Shown here: positions 24,662 to 39,488 of the stretch, piece after piece
How positions within the stretch are numbered: position 1 is the stretch's first letter
Layout: each line of letters begins with the position of its first letter
Assembly (NCBI GenBank): GCA_008692225.1
Contig: VICG01000006.1
Location: forward strand, 2,538,482-2,602,481
DNA: 64,000 nt
Origin: Monilinia fructicola
Lineage: Eukaryota; Ascomycota; Leotiomycetes; Helotiales; Sclerotiniaceae
Direction: 5' to 3'
Position numbers and translations under genes: made by a program
Notes under the pieces: model-generated
Told to the model about the DNA's origin: nothing
Databases searched by the model: none
Seen by the model: the letters and a program-made list of their open reading frames with translations, nothing else

Positions 24662-25735
24662 GTATAACAGATATACGGAGTATTGCACAAGAAAGGAAAG
24701 ACTATGGTATGGGCAGCTACCTAGGTAGGTACTGTATGTGAAACTCTTGCAATTTGAGAGTGACTGCAGTAGAGTAGAGAATATCTGATTTCTTATCATC
24801 ACCATTTACCCTACCATATTACCATAGAACTAATAGCCTTACCTACCAATCAATAGCAACATGATCAAAATCGAATGACGCTCCGCTGGCCCTCTGGGAG
24901 CCACTGCCGTGGAGGCAGACTAAGGTTAATTAACCATGCGGGAAATGAACATACACTCAACTCAGTACAGTATCTTCAGCCGTAGCGAACGATGGATGTT
25001 TTACCCCTATTGATATTGATATATGTATTGACACATATATGAAATTTGGTGAATGGTCCATGATACAAATTGAAGATTGAGGGACACAGCGACATGAACC
25101 TGCAGTGTAAAGCTTCACTTCACCATTTGGGAATCCATCCAACTACAAACCCCGGAACAATAGAGGTTAGAGAATGCATGCATTTCTGCCCAAGGTCCTC
25201 TGCTGTGCCGGGAGTGAAGCATCAAATGTTACATACGGAACTGGTGATCCGATTGAGTACACACGAGATGCAATCACGGGATACGAGCAGGTGACTTCAC
25301 GTGAATGGCTTGATAGGGTTACCTAGTAAGGTTAGTTCCATGTCTTGATATAAGTGCAAGAATAAGAATAGCGCGGGGAATCGGGCTTCATCTGTATACA
25401 TCCAAAATGAAGCTATTATGAGATCCTAGGAACACTGGATCCTTTGAAATCAATACCTACCTAGGTAGTATCAGTAGAACTATCAGTGCACATAAAGACA
25501 ACCTTGGAAAGCTTCAATACATCCATAACAGCTAGTGGTCCAAGCTTAAGTGCTTTACCGCAACGCGTCAAGTCGCGTCTCACACGCAAAGTTACACGAT
25601 GATGGATGATGATCAACATAATTCTCCAGAGATCATAAATCACTCGACTGAAACCACATCTCCCAGATTTCAATCAATCAAGACCAACTCCAAAAGTAAT
25701 TACCATACCCAAGGTCAAAAGAAACCACATAAATC

Positions 25736-26398
25736 ATGCTAGCAATCCGTCCACCATCCAAACAATCCCCCTCTAAATCTACCAAAAAATATTCACCCAA
25801 TCTCATGCCCTGCCGCATAAACCATACCGCGCCCATCAAAGTCGACAAGAGATATTGGGATCCGAAAGTTATCAGGAATAGGAGAGGAAAGGAAGAATTA
25901 GTAGCCTATTTTAGGGGTAGGAGGTTGATTGGTCGGAAAGTCAAGGTTCCGGAGGGATGGAGGGGTGTTGTCTTGAGGGTTGGGGAAGAAATTATGCCAC
26001 GGGCTTCAAGGGCAGAGGAGAGAAGAGGAGAGGATGCGGGTATGGATGTGGATGGAGATGAGGATGAAATGGAGGAAGAGGAGATGGAAACGAAGATTGT
26101 TGATGAGGAAGCTACGTTTGATGACTTGACGGTTTGGGGCATGAATGCTTGGTTGATGCGAATGCGGATATGGTTGTTCGAGGAATCGAAGAGTGGATGG
26201 ATTGGGCGGGTGCGGTGAGTCAACTTGTCTTTGGTCTTTTGTGTTGGGGGGAGGGGAAGGAGGGAGGGCAAAATGGCTGAAAAGGATTGGGTCCAATTGG
26301 ATTGGAGAGGTGCTATAGAGGGATTTGCTAATTTTTGCCGCTTGTAGATTCATGGCTGCGAGGATGAGACTGACAAGAAGGACGAAAAGTCGAACTGA
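25736..26398 (+). CDS. Ribonuclease H2 non-catalytic subunit C, with one frame break
   Basis: Subunit of the heterotrimeric RNase H2 that removes ribonucleotides and RNA-DNA hybrids. Exon 1 is 25736-26214 and exon 2 is 26348-26398 (133-nt intron, GTGAGT...TTGTAG). Family features are LMPCRINHTAPIKVDKRYW, FRGRRLIGRKVKVPEGWRGVVL and the late FDDLTVWGMNA block. After that block the frame breaks near 26149-26152: one extra base would continue it as a VRGIEEWMDWAGA-type segment, joining exon 2 (IHGCEDETDKK) for a total of 176 residues, normal for the family. An acidic insert lies in the middle. As printed, the protein would end early with unrelated residues. Confidence 0.83.
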
Positions 26399-26661
26399 TG
26401 ATCCATGTCATCGTTCTAGGATAATGGGAAATTGGCTTGGTTTATGGCGTTGGTCGGGCTGCATTGGTGGCCAGTATTGGATTTACCATCGGAAGAGGTA
26501 CACGATACTACTGGTACGGTGAATGGGGATTATACATATCCATCGAAAACCTTGACGCATTTGGATTTCAATGGTTCGAGTAATGTGAGCGTGATTGAAA
26601 GGTGACTCCGAGCTTCGAGGGGCATAGAACAATGAACCTACAAGAAATATGAAATTAAAAG

Positions 26662-27519
26662 TCAAAGATTATTTGTTTTGCGCTTCTTTCTAAGTTTTTG
26701 AGGTATTGCCTCCATGTTGTCTTCCTCCTTGATTTTGAAGCTTTCTTTTGCTTCTCCTTGTGGTTTCTTTCTCGGCATATTCCTCAGTTCCTCCCCTCCG
26801 TTTTCCTGTTTGATGCATTTTTCTTCTCCCCTCTGGTTCTGACTTTCTACTTTGTACCCTGTCTCTTCTTTCAGCGAATCTTCACCGTGAACTTGTATCC
26901 AATACTTCAATTCTTTCTGATACTTTTCCTTCAAAGCTTTATACCCTTCATGCTCCCTACACCTCTGCCACGTCCCCTTAAATATTCCACTCGCAACCAA
27001 TTTATCCTCTTGCCCCTCATGCCCTTGACTTTTGTCCCTTTCCACCCTCTCGCCATTCTTCCCAACGTCATATTTTCGCCCCCCTTTATGATTTGCATAG
27101 CGTTTCGAGCGTGTCATACCCATTTGTATGAACTTTCTGCTCATATCCATCCCCACAAAATCATCTTCCTTATAGAAACGTAGAAATTCGTCAAATAACG
27201 CGGTCGAGGATTGCTCAGCTACCGAAGGGGTTCGAAATCGCCACAGAGGTAAGAGATGGGATTTGTAAGGCTCATGGGTAAGGACTCCTTGTTCTCCGCG
27301 TTGAATGCGGTAAGTATAGTATTGAGGTGGCGCAGGGCGAATTAATTTGCCTGGGCAGGGAAGTGAATCTTCTCTGAATTTCGAGGAACGTGCTGGCATT
27401 GTTATTGAGGTTGCCTTGCCGGATTCTGAAGGCCGTGTCTTTGAAGAGTAGGATAGTCTGTATATGGGGGGTTTGATTCTGCGAATTGTTATGTGTAAAG
27501 CAAAGTTAACTCGTTTCAT
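26662..27519 (-). CDS. DUF4385-family protein (285 aa)
   Basis: Function unknown; family members occur in bacteria and fungi. Recognised by RIQRGEQGVLTHEPYKSHLLPLWRF, DDFVGMDMSRKFIQMG and TRSKRYANHKGGRKYD, all near-invariant in the family. Single exon. The first ATG (27519) adds about 40 basic, acid-poor residues that could be a mitochondrial presequence; a second ATG at 27399 would give a 245-residue protein beginning MPARSS. The last ~80 residues are Lys/Glu-rich and low complexity. Convergent with RNH2C (about 260 bp apart). A transposon sits about 300 bp upstream of its start. Confidence 0.82.
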   Translation of the reverse strand: MKRVNFALHITIRRIKPPIYRLSYSSKTRPSESGKATSITMPARSSKFREDSLPCPGKLIRPAPPQYYTYRIQRGEQGVLTHEPYKSHLLPLWRFRTPSVAEQSSTALFDEFLRFYKEDDFVGMDMSRKFIQMGMTRSKRYANHKGGRKYDVGKNGERVERDKSQGHEGQEDKLVASGIFKGTWQRCREHEGYKALKEKYQKELKYWIQVHGEDSLKEETGYKVESQNQRGEEKCIKQENGGEELRNMPRKKPQGEAKESFKIKEEDNMEAIPQKLRKKRKTNNL

Positions 27520-27827
27520 AACTCGTGAAAGCTCAATATGGCTTATTTTATGAGCATGATAACGGAGTATGCGGAGTTGCTCTCGACAAAAGAAGGGAGA
27601 CGGACTTTACTAATGACGTAGTGTTAGTTAGCTTCATGTCAGTGAGATTGAGCAATGTGTCCGGCAGGCTTTCATTTGTGAAGCTAGCATTTGTGCACTA
27701 TTATAAGGAATAGTCCGGTAGTAGCTGTGTAGCTGTAGGTAGAAAATTCATCTTTCGACTTTTATAAGTCATTCGAAGGTTTGGAGGGTGTGGCATGTAT
27801 ATACTTGTTTGGGCTCAATGATATCGA

Positions 27828-28825
27828 TAGAAGGTTCCACGGGCCAACTGAACACACTGGCCAACTGAACGCGCTAAACCCTTTTAGTCGATAGGCTGGC
27901 AATACCTTATTCTTAAAGGTATAATTAACTCTTATACTTTATTATTATAATATATACTTTGATAATAATAATAATCACATAATAGACTTTATTTTTATTG
28001 ATAAAATTATCAAAAATCATTAAAAAAATAATTTATTTTTTAATTTATAAAATTTTTTATATAAATTTATAATAGTAGACTTTTTATAAATATATTTTAT
28101 TAATTAATTAATTTATATTTATCAAACTATTAAGAAAATAAAATATTAAATCTTTTTTATTTTCTATTATTTATAAAGTTTATAAATTATTATATATAAA
28201 ACGTTTTATTCTTTAAAACTAAAATTATTAATTAATAGTAAATAATTTAATTTAAAAATAAATTTAAAAAAATAGATTCTTAGAAAATTATAAACATTTT
28301 ATAATAGATTATTAATAAATATTATAACTATTTTTAATATATTATTAAAAGAATATTATAAGATAAACGATATTTATAATTTAAAGCTTTTAAATTTTCA
28401 TATATTTATATATATATAGAAATATTTTTTATTTTTATTTTTAATAAAAAGATCTTAATATAATCTTATAGAATTTATTTATTATAAATAAATATATAAT
28501 AAATTCTTAAAAGAGTTTTTATTATTATTAAGAAATTAAATAAGTATATTATATTTATATATATTTCTTTTAAAAAGAAAGAATTATTCATTTTAAGTTA
28601 AAATTATTAATACAATTTGTATAATATACTTATAAAAATTAATACAACTTATCAATTAGTATATAAAGATTGATATAAAATTATCTAATAAATAAAATTA
28701 CTATATTTAAATTTAATATCAAATATAATAATGAAAATAAAGGATTACGATCGGAAAAGCGGTGACCCAATTAGGTTAGACTGTTCAGTTGGCCAGTGTG
28801 TTCAGTTGGCCCGTGGAACCTTCTA
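27828..28825. mobile_element. 998-bp TA-flanked transposon with perfect 43-bp inverted repeats
   Basis: The outermost 43 bases at 27828-27870 and 28783-28825 are exact inverted complements, each beginning TA-GAAGGTTCC. Inside each arm the 12-mer GGCCAACTGAAC occurs twice in direct orientation. The TA ends suggest a Tc1/mariner-type target duplication. The interior (about 27900-28740) is extremely AT-rich, dominated by TATA/TTAA, and has no readable transposase. It is either a RIP-degraded element or a non-autonomous derivative. It splits the spacer between the divergent DUF4385 and MCM6 genes. Confidence 0.9.
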
Positions 28826-29026
28826 TGGGAAAGTTCTGATAGGTCCACCTGAAAATCAATCTATTCCGGTGACCAAGTCACGTCAAACTGACAATTAACG
28901 TGTTTTGGCAACGCGACAATGGAATTTTTGACGACTTCTGAATTTATATTAAATACCCCTCGATGTAAACAACAACATCATTTCAGTAACGCCAAATACC
29001 CACAACTCCTTTGACAACAATAAAAG

Positions 29027-32024
<2,998 letters not shown>

Positions 32025-32317
32025 TGTTTGGGCCGGTATTTTGAGAATATGGAATGCCATGTTGCATATATGAAGGCGTTCGGACAAAAGACTTCTATGG
32101 GAATAGCATATGAATGAACGGAATGTTACGTGTAGACGAGAGATTAAGGGGAGCGCCTATTTACCATTCCTCCCGTTATGGTTATACATGTTTGTTTTAC
32201 TTGATAATTACGCAACTCTTGTATACAAGAATGATTAACCGTTTGTGGGGCTGCTCACACAGTGTCCTGTGATTATACGAAATGAACCTCAACCCGAATT
32301 ATCCTTCATTCACTGTT

Positions 32318-33685
32318 TCACCCGTAAACAGCCTTCGCCACTTCACCCAAGCTTCTGGACACCTGCTCCGAGAAGATCGCAACTCCCAACTCTTGACTCG
32401 TCACCCAGCTCGCTCGATCCATATTACCACTTCCAAGAACAGTAATCTCATCATCAATTATCGTCATTTTCAAATGGAGTTTTGACTGGCCGACTGTCTT
32501 TTCGAATACTTTCAAGATCAGCTGCCACGTGCACGGTTCCCGCACTCCTCACATTTGCATCATTCCCATCATTCACAAGGACGTTCGCAGAATCAAAATA
32601 GATAATATCTAGATTCCCCACCCTCGAATTCCCGGCTTCAAGATCCCCCATCTTTTTGCGCAATCGCGTTCTCAGCTTGCGGTAGCGTCGCCTCATCTTC
32701 CATATCTCCCATTCGGTTATGGTGCCGGCGGTTGCGATTTGCTCGAGTATCATTAGTTTCTTTGAGACCGTGATTCGTACGTTGATGCCTCGGGTTAGGG
32801 CTTCGAACAGCGCGTTGATTAATGGTGTGTATGTAAGGTTTGGGGTGTACATGGTAATTGATGATTTGGCCATAGTGACACGTGACAGGAGGAATGTGTT
32901 GAGTGGTGTAGAGGGTGTCTTTGTATTCGGGTGGAAGAAGACTGAAAATGGATTGTAGGATGAGTGGGTATGTGGAAGGAGAAGGGTTTCTGTGTCTGGT
33001 GGTAGGTGTGATAGGTCAACGGAAGCTAGTAATGATGCATCTAGATTTCCCATTTCAATAGGTCCTTCTAGACTTCTCCCGGTCATCTCGGTCATCCCCA
33101 TGATTTCCGGTATCCCCATCTTGCCGTCCCCGTCCCAGATTTTCCCCCAGTACCCCTTTGCATCTTTTGCTAATCCCCCTGCTCCTTCAAATCCAATGCA
33201 CCCCTCCCCCACGCCTCCCAACTTACATTACAGCTTGGGAACCAAACTCGTCGACTATCTTGAATGATATATTTCCCATGTAGAACATGGCACGGGCGGA
33301 AGAATATAGACTTGATACGTAGATCCAAGCCGGGTATTTCAGACTCAGAAGGAAGTCCAAGAGAAATGTATCGAGATGAAGGGTACAAGTACCCATCTGA
33401 TGACGCGGTGTGAAATATCTTTTGCAGGGGAGAAAAAGAGGAAAAGCATATCCGGATGTGGATGATTCGATGCTCTGAAATTGCACGTGCGGATAGCCTG
33501 AGCAGTAGTTGATGGATGTCTTGTTGGCTGGAGGAAGAAGCCCAGAAACAGGTCACGATGATGAGTTCATGGTTTGTGGAGTTGAGTTGTGGGAGGAGGG
33601 ATGTCCATATTGAAGTGCCGGTCCCAAGGAAAAAGGATGTGGGATGTGTAGTGGTTTGGATGTAATTTGGGAGTGAGGTTGTCAT
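32318..33685 (-). CDS. Phospholipase D-fold protein (two HKD motifs), with two frame breaks
   Basis: Member of the PLD superfamily with two active-site repeats; the substrate (phospholipid or nucleic acid) cannot be told. The N-terminal part has an HGKYIIQ motif followed by CNVSWEAW; the C-terminal part has LHLKMTIIDDE followed by GSGNMDRASW, i.e. both HxK(x)nD-type motifs. Three minus-strand frames must be joined. One G is missing in the G5 run at 33206-33210 (C on plus) and one A is extra in the A4 run at 32499-32502 (T on plus); correcting both gives 455 continuous residues. Convergent with MCM6 (293 bp). No intron appears needed. Confidence 0.8.
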
Positions 33686-34729
33686 GAGATTGAGACCATA
33701 GAAGGAGACGGAGGTAGCAATTTAGAAAATGATACGTAAATGAACTTCAATATCTATACTTATGGAGGTAGGTTTGGTTAAAAGAAAGGTTGTCATAGGT
33801 TGATGTCACATGTATGTAGAACTATGTATATATGCATGCCATGCGTCTTGTGTAAGATCCATAGATGCCCAGGTGAGAGTTGATACATTAATTTGGCACT
33901 GATAATTTGGCTTGGCAAGCCTACTTAACCTACTAAAGCACTCAAATAGTTTGTTCTTATATTTCTTTTACTAATTCGACTAATAATAATAAATAACCTT
34001 TAATATCTCTATTATAAGTTAATTATAATTTATATATACTCGAGTATCTCATATAAACTTTATTAATAAGAAAAGGTTTTAATAAAGGGACTATATTAAA
34101 TAAAGGATTTTCTATAATTAAAGATAGATTATATTGATCCCGTATATTTATTAAAAGATTTTATATTAATATAAAATGTTTTTATTAGGAAAGATCTTAT
34201 TGATAAATAAATTTTATATTTATATAGAGGGCTAGGGTTATATAAACGAATTTAGAAAAAGTTCTTACTTTACGTAAATTAGATTCTAATTAATACTTTA
34301 TTACGAAGTACTAGGTAGGTTAATGACCTTGGATGCTATTTATTTTTTTCAAGTTGAAAGTTCCATTGCCTAATGCTTATGAGAATAGGAAGAAAGAGAA
34401 TCATGATTTCAAATATTAATCTACCTCTAAAAATAATTCTAGTCAACACTATGCTTCATTCAGAATGACGACTTTAATACAACTATTTTCTATATGAAAT
34501 CAAAATCGATGGTAGTTGCTGCTGTTTCAAACACCCCATGGGCATTGGTTGCTTCCCGACAGCCTGAACTAATCTATGGCATGGAGCTGGAGCTGGAGCT
34601 GGAGCTGGTGATTGCTATTCTTTGAAGAATGATGCTGCCCTTACAGTATTTTATATGTTCTTATTCAAACTTTCAAGTTACTGAAGATATTCAATGGTGT
34701 CCATGGGTACCTAGGTATCTCTAACATCG
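33686..34729. other. Intergenic with an AT-rich island and a GAGCTG repeat
   Basis: About 1 kb. Between roughly 33950 and 34300 lies a very AT-rich patch, perhaps an old RIP-degraded insertion; TTAACCTAC near 33924 and its complement near 34315 may be remains of inverted ends. Four GAGCTG units occur at about 34583-34606. No gene seen. Confidence 0.45.
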
Positions 34730-36039
34730 TCATCTCGATAGCAAACTTCGAATGATTCTCTTGTAGTCACTCACTCCCTTCACAAGCCCATCAACAGTAA
34801 CGCATTCATGATCCGAATGTGCTGAGATTACCGACCCGGGACCATACAAGTAACGTTTGTGATCGCCTTTTAGATTTGGTACATCAGTTCCCCCTCGCTT
34901 TACATCTGTCTCGAAACCTATAAGTCGGGATTTCAGTGAATTTCCATCTCTTAAGTCTGACACGCTCTCGTGCTCTCGTGATGATACATACCATCAATAT
35001 CGACATCACAATCCACAGGACCAAATCGATGGCCAAACTTTACCTCCACTCTTCCCTCATCGAACCCAAGACGCGTAATAACAGCTTCGATTCTCTCGAT
35101 AGCTTCTTCCGGTGACCCAGCTGCCAGCCTTGTCAATACTGTAGCTGATGCTTTCGCTGGAACCACATTCATTGCCACTCCACCTTGTATCAATCCAATA
35201 TTCGTCGTCGTTTCACCTAGTTTGTCACTTCCAGGTAACTCCATTTCGTCAATTGCGCCTAGTACTCTTATCAAGATACTAATTGCGTTGATTCCCAATT
35301 CCGGATAAGAACTGTGGGCATCTTTCCCATGAGCAATTATCTCATATGCCAATGCACCCTTGTGCCCGAGAACCAATTTGTGTTCTGATGGTTCGCCAAA
35401 TACAACCGCTTCCCATGTAATCCCATCTTGTTGAAACAAATCACTTGCTCTTTTCATGCCAGCACCATTTACTTCTTCCCCAGATACAAAAAGTAAGCCG
35501 ATATCTCCTTCATGAATCGATTCTTGTTCGATTAACTCTTCGACGGCGATGATTTGAGATGCAATACAACCTTTCGCATCGGTGCTTCCTCGACCACAAA
35601 TTTCATTCTCTTCACCATCCAGGGAACGAGAATATGGAATGTATGGTGCGACTGTATCCATATGACTTGTGATCAAAAGTCTAGTATTTCGTGTTTTTCC
35701 TGTGTACGCGAAAATGTTGAGTCGCGGTTTGTCATTGGAGTTGTTTGTTAATTGCACAGGCTGGACATGTTGATATTCGACCGTAAAATTGCGGGATGAG
35801 AGATATGAATGTAAATATTGAGCAACATCATATTCATTACCAGTGATGGATTCGATCGAAACAAGATCTTTATGGAGATTTATTAGATTGGATTGAGTGC
35901 CTTGGGTATCGATGAGATGGGGAGGTTGCGTCTCTAGATTCATAGGATTTTGAAATGGATGAAATGAGAAGCCATTCACTGTTGACATGAGATGTATAGC
36001 TCTCACCAGGAACGAAGATATCGACGAATTAAATTTCAT
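34730..36039 (-). CDS. M20-family metallopeptidase, probably secreted or vacuolar (two exons, 411 aa)
   Basis: Zinc carboxypeptidase/ArgE-DapE-type hydrolase. Exon 1 is 36039-34992 and exon 2 is 34917-34730, with a 74-nt intron (GTATGT...TTATAG). The start at 36039 (MKFNSS) is the first ATG in frame and opens a hydrophobic, signal-like N-terminus. Metal-site motifs are SHMDTV (His126, Asp128), GRGSTDAKG, SGEEVNGAG (Glu pair), FGEPSEH and a late AHSDHE. The dimerisation domain includes GKDAHSSYPELG and GGVAMNVVPAKA. Frame intact. It lies between the PLD-like gene and an NmrA-like gene on the same strand; no operon-like link is implied. Confidence 0.9.
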
Positions 36040-36603
36040 GATTATTGATGGCAGCAAGAATTCGTCGATGGTTTCTTGTCGACGAAGGAAGTCTGTATGT
36101 AGGTATATTGAAAGTTCTTACGTTGCTCATCTTGAATCAACAATTTTGTTCCCACATTACATATTGATAGATCACATCATCGTCATGATCATCAGCTTGG
36201 TAAGTCTTACTTCTAGAGCGAACCTGCATAAATTGCACAAGTGCGAATTACTGCCCTTTGAATAGTTACGTATACCTTCTCTATGGCAAGCTGCATTGAA
36301 TCGTGGATTGATGCATTTATGTGTTTCCCATCAAGAATACTCCTTTTATCTTTTGTGATAATTAAGTGTTTGTTATTGATTATATTTGAATAGCGAGTGC
36401 TTTCGTCCCCAAGTTCCCTTCCCTTAATCATTCAAAATTCTACTTGGGCAATCCTCAATAACTTCAAATGACTGGAGAAAAGTTTCTCTGCGTCGTGGAA
36501 TGCTAGATGCTCTGTTCGATATCAAAATGCAGACATAACTCGATCACTCAATCCAGACTGATTGTCCTCTCTCAGGCAATCCTCAACAATCTGCTGTGAA
36601 CGC
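36040..36603. other. Intergenic, presumed M20 promoter
   Basis: About 560 bases upstream of the M20 gene. Only short open frames; nothing recognised. Confidence 0.45.
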
Positions 36604-36940
36604 TCAATGACAAGATGTCTTTGTAATTACATCGAAAATTTGATGTCGAAATATGTCATGACGGATAATCACTTTCATACATTCGTTTGCATGGAGTCTT
36701 GCTTCCTGAAGTTCCGGAAGTTCCTGGATATCCTCATACCACTTGTCAAGTTCTTTTGCAGTCTCGATCTCCTTCAGAGTTGGACTATCGAGAAATTGAG
36801 AACCTTGGTCGCCCAAGTATTAGATGACAATAAAACGATTTGTATTAGACATAGCCTTGAACAGCAGACCATCGACGTGCACGTGTTTTGAGCACGGAAA
36901 TAACTTCTCCCTCCCTGCATCTGAAACATTGAAAATTGAC
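36604..36940 (-). pseudogene. Minus-strand coding relic with an in-frame TAA
   Basis: Directly downstream of the NmrA-like gene's stop on the same strand, a frame runs DAGREKLFPCSKHVHVDGLL...FIVI, one TAA, then YLGDQGSQFLDS and on to DIFRHQIFDVITKTSCH-stop. Only that single stop, near 36820, interrupts about 105 protein-like codons, and an AG acceptor-like site (TTTCAG) precedes it. I do not recognise the protein. It may be the 3' end of a dead gene or an unannotated exon with a sequence error. Confidence 0.3.
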
Positions 36941-37909
36941 CTACATCCAGAGATTCTTATTTTCCCTAAAAAACTCATCAAAAGTCTTTGGTTTATGTCC
37001 TCCAATCCTCTCTACCACATCACTCGCCCTCACTTCTCCATCATTTGCAGTCATAACTTCCAATGCAATGAGATAATAAGCAATATCTTCCGGTAATCCC
37101 ATACCAATATTTTTTTGTATCATTTCCTCGGCCGTCACCTTGACATGGGTGATTGTTCGACCGACAACTTTGCTTAGCTTTGCAGCAACCTGTAATGGAT
37201 ATTAAGCTGGTTCAAAACAGGTCATGGAAACAGAGACATACCTCATCGTAGTTAAGTAATTCAGGCCCAAGAACCCTATATTCATGATCTGGAGGGGTCT
37301 TGCTGGTAAGTGCAGCCATTGCTACCCGTGCAATATCGCTCGCTGACACAAAAGGTGCCCTGCCATTTTCCATAGCAGAAAAGAATCTATTCTCTTCTTT
37401 AATGGTAAGAACATAAGGCCAGACGAGGAAATTATCTAAGAGTTGGTCAACAAAAGTATACCGAGCAAGTAATTTATGATTGGATAGCTACCCATGAACC
37501 AAGTGGCCTTCAAAACCGTATACTCTACCCCCAAATCATCCAAGTGCTGCCAAACACCCCCAATATAATCACCCCCCTTTTCTAAATCACTACCCCCTAA
37601 CAATACGAATCTCTTGACTCCGTTTTGGACTGCAACGTCAACAAAGGCATTCATCACCGGCACAGGATCTGGTATCTCGGGAGCAACGAGATACACGGCC
37701 GTGATGACTTCATCATGTGGAAATGAGTGAGCAAATGCATTCTGATAAGTGGATGGATCCGTGTAGTCAAATTTGATAGCTTTCATTCTTGGAGGGGCAG
37801 TCAATTGAGCGTTTCGAGAAGCAAGAAGGAAAGGAATGGAGGTGGCTTGGAGATGATAGGCTAATTGGAGGGATGTCTTGCCTGTACCACCGGTAACAAG
37901 AATGGCCAT
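36941..37909 (-). CDS. NmrA-like NAD(P)-binding oxidoreductase, EasG/festuclavine-dehydrogenase type (three exons, 286 aa)
   Basis: Rossmann-fold protein resembling the ergot-alkaloid reductases EasG/FgaFS, a family also found widely outside ergot clusters. Exons are 37909-37492, 37435-37242 and 37189-36941; introns of 56 and 52 nt, all in phase. The start is the ATG of MAILVTGGTGKTS, which carries the TGGTGKT nucleotide-binding loop; an upstream in-frame ATG would add 18 residues. Other family text: ASRNAQ, FDYTDPSTY, AVYLVAP, TVLKATWFMDNF, GRAPFVSASDIARVA and a helical C-terminus. None of the ergot pathway partners is in the window, so the substrate is unknown. Frame intact. Confidence 0.85.
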
Positions 37910-38885
37910 GTTTGGAGATGTGAATAGAAGGTTATGGGTTGAGTCAATTTGAGGCAAGATCAATTGAAAAGATAGGATGGAGTTTGCTTATACGTAAAAT
38001 GTTTATCCAAGAAGTATGAAGCGTAGATGTTCTTACATTGGGTGGTCCATTAAGATGTTACATATATGTGTGCATGTGTATCTATATCGAACTCATGGGC
38101 CACAAGATGATATATGATGATGATTGATATGACGTATAAGAATCCCTTCTTCAAAGAGTGATGTGATCAAAGGTGACGATAGCTCCGGATTCAGAACGAG
38201 GAATGGCATTTTCCTCCATATCCGATCAAAGGCACTTGCTTGGTGGAAAGGTTGATTGATAGACATCAATTGCAAGAGCTCAAAGAAAAGGATTTATCGA
38301 AGGAATGAAGAATCCACGGATGGACAAAGTTTTCGGAATGATGGATTATGAAGCAATACAGGACACGGAAAATCCAAAGCCAAGCAAAAGCAAGCATTCA
38401 AGTAATTACTGCACAGCTCATAATCCATCAACCTATATACACGTTCGTATACGACGTCGACGTCGTGCGCACACAATATACACAAAACATATACGCCTCT
38501 TCTCCTTCCACTATCAAGGCTCCTCATCATTTAAAATGTCTATAAATCCCTTCCTTTATTCCATCCCATAATTAAGGTTACCCATAATACACACTTTTAA
38601 GAGATGGAAGTTCTTGATTTGATATGATGTGATGTGATGTGATCGGAGCTGATTGCTACTTAATTATACAAACTTCTAGAAAAACCATCCATCAAACCAT
38701 CATACAAGTTTGTATAAGTTTCCAATATATAAATAAGTTTTAGATGGTCGTGAAGCAAAGTATGTAATAATCATAATTCTTTTTTTCTTCGTTAAGCTTT
38801 TATAATTACTAGGTAGTAGGTACTGCCCAGGTGTACTTGTAAGAAATAGTCGAAGAACATCATGCCATCATTCTATCATTCCGTC

Positions 38886-38965
38886 ACCCCTCCCCTTCCC
38901 TTCCTTCCTTCCTTCCCTTCCTTTCTTTTCCTTCCCTTCCTTCCCTGCTTTCCCCGCTTCCCCTG
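38886..38965. repeat. Polypyrimidine (CCTT) tract
   Basis: Nearly uninterrupted C/T run built from CCTTCC units on the plus strand, mirror-like in parts and therefore able in principle to form triplex DNA. Confidence 0.8.
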
Positions 38966-39488
38966 CAAAACAAAAACCCTCTTCTATCTCATCTAATCTA
39001 CTCGAGTAATCAAGAAGAGGTAACCTGGAACCTGGAATCACCAAGAAGTCCCATTTGAGTGTATTAGAATACCGTAATTTCGGAGTTTAATCATGTCCGG
39101 TATTCTACGGTGGGTAATATAGACACTTAGCGTATTATGGATTGTTGTTGTGTTCTCGATCATATTCCTTCTTCCCTCAGTTATATTCCAGTAATGAATC
39201 AAGCAAGCAAGCAAGCAAACAAGCAATGAACCAATAACGATATATATTATAATATATATCAACTTCAAATCTCATCTTGATCATTGCAAGGTTCTTTTCA
39301 TTACTACAAACAATCTGTACTATACAGATACAGTTGCAGGATTACGAATCTTCCTATGAAGTTCATAGAATTGAAAGCTTCCACCAGAAGTTCTCACAAA
39401 TATCACAATGGGAAACTCAATCCAGAGAAGTAATCTCTGAATGCTATTTCGGGGACGAAAGCTTATAATACCAAGTGAGTGTGATGAT

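Larger units (their letters stand above)
22428..25735. other. Long repeat-rich intergenic region
   Basis: About 3.3 kb without a recognisable gene. It contains a two-phase minisatellite (23402-23608), an ACCT/CCTG microsatellite (24563-24661) and several copies of a CCTAGG-centred palindrome (near 24222, 24382, 24717 and 25456). Open frames here follow the repeats. The last ~100 bases probably hold the RNH2C promoter. Confidence 0.55.

Noticed and set aside
26698..27183. 161-codon plus-strand frame rich in Phe/Leu/Pro, like a membrane protein
   Set aside because: It is the antisense shadow of the Lys/Glu-rich C-terminus of the DUF4385 gene.
33950..34325. Complete MITE in the AT-rich island
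   Set aside because: Only a 9-bp inverted match (TTAACCTAC) was found and no target duplication; too weak to call.
36941..37909. Ergot-alkaloid gene cluster around the EasG-like gene
   Set aside because: No prenyltransferase, easE/easF or related genes nearby; this oxidoreductase family is common outside such clusters.
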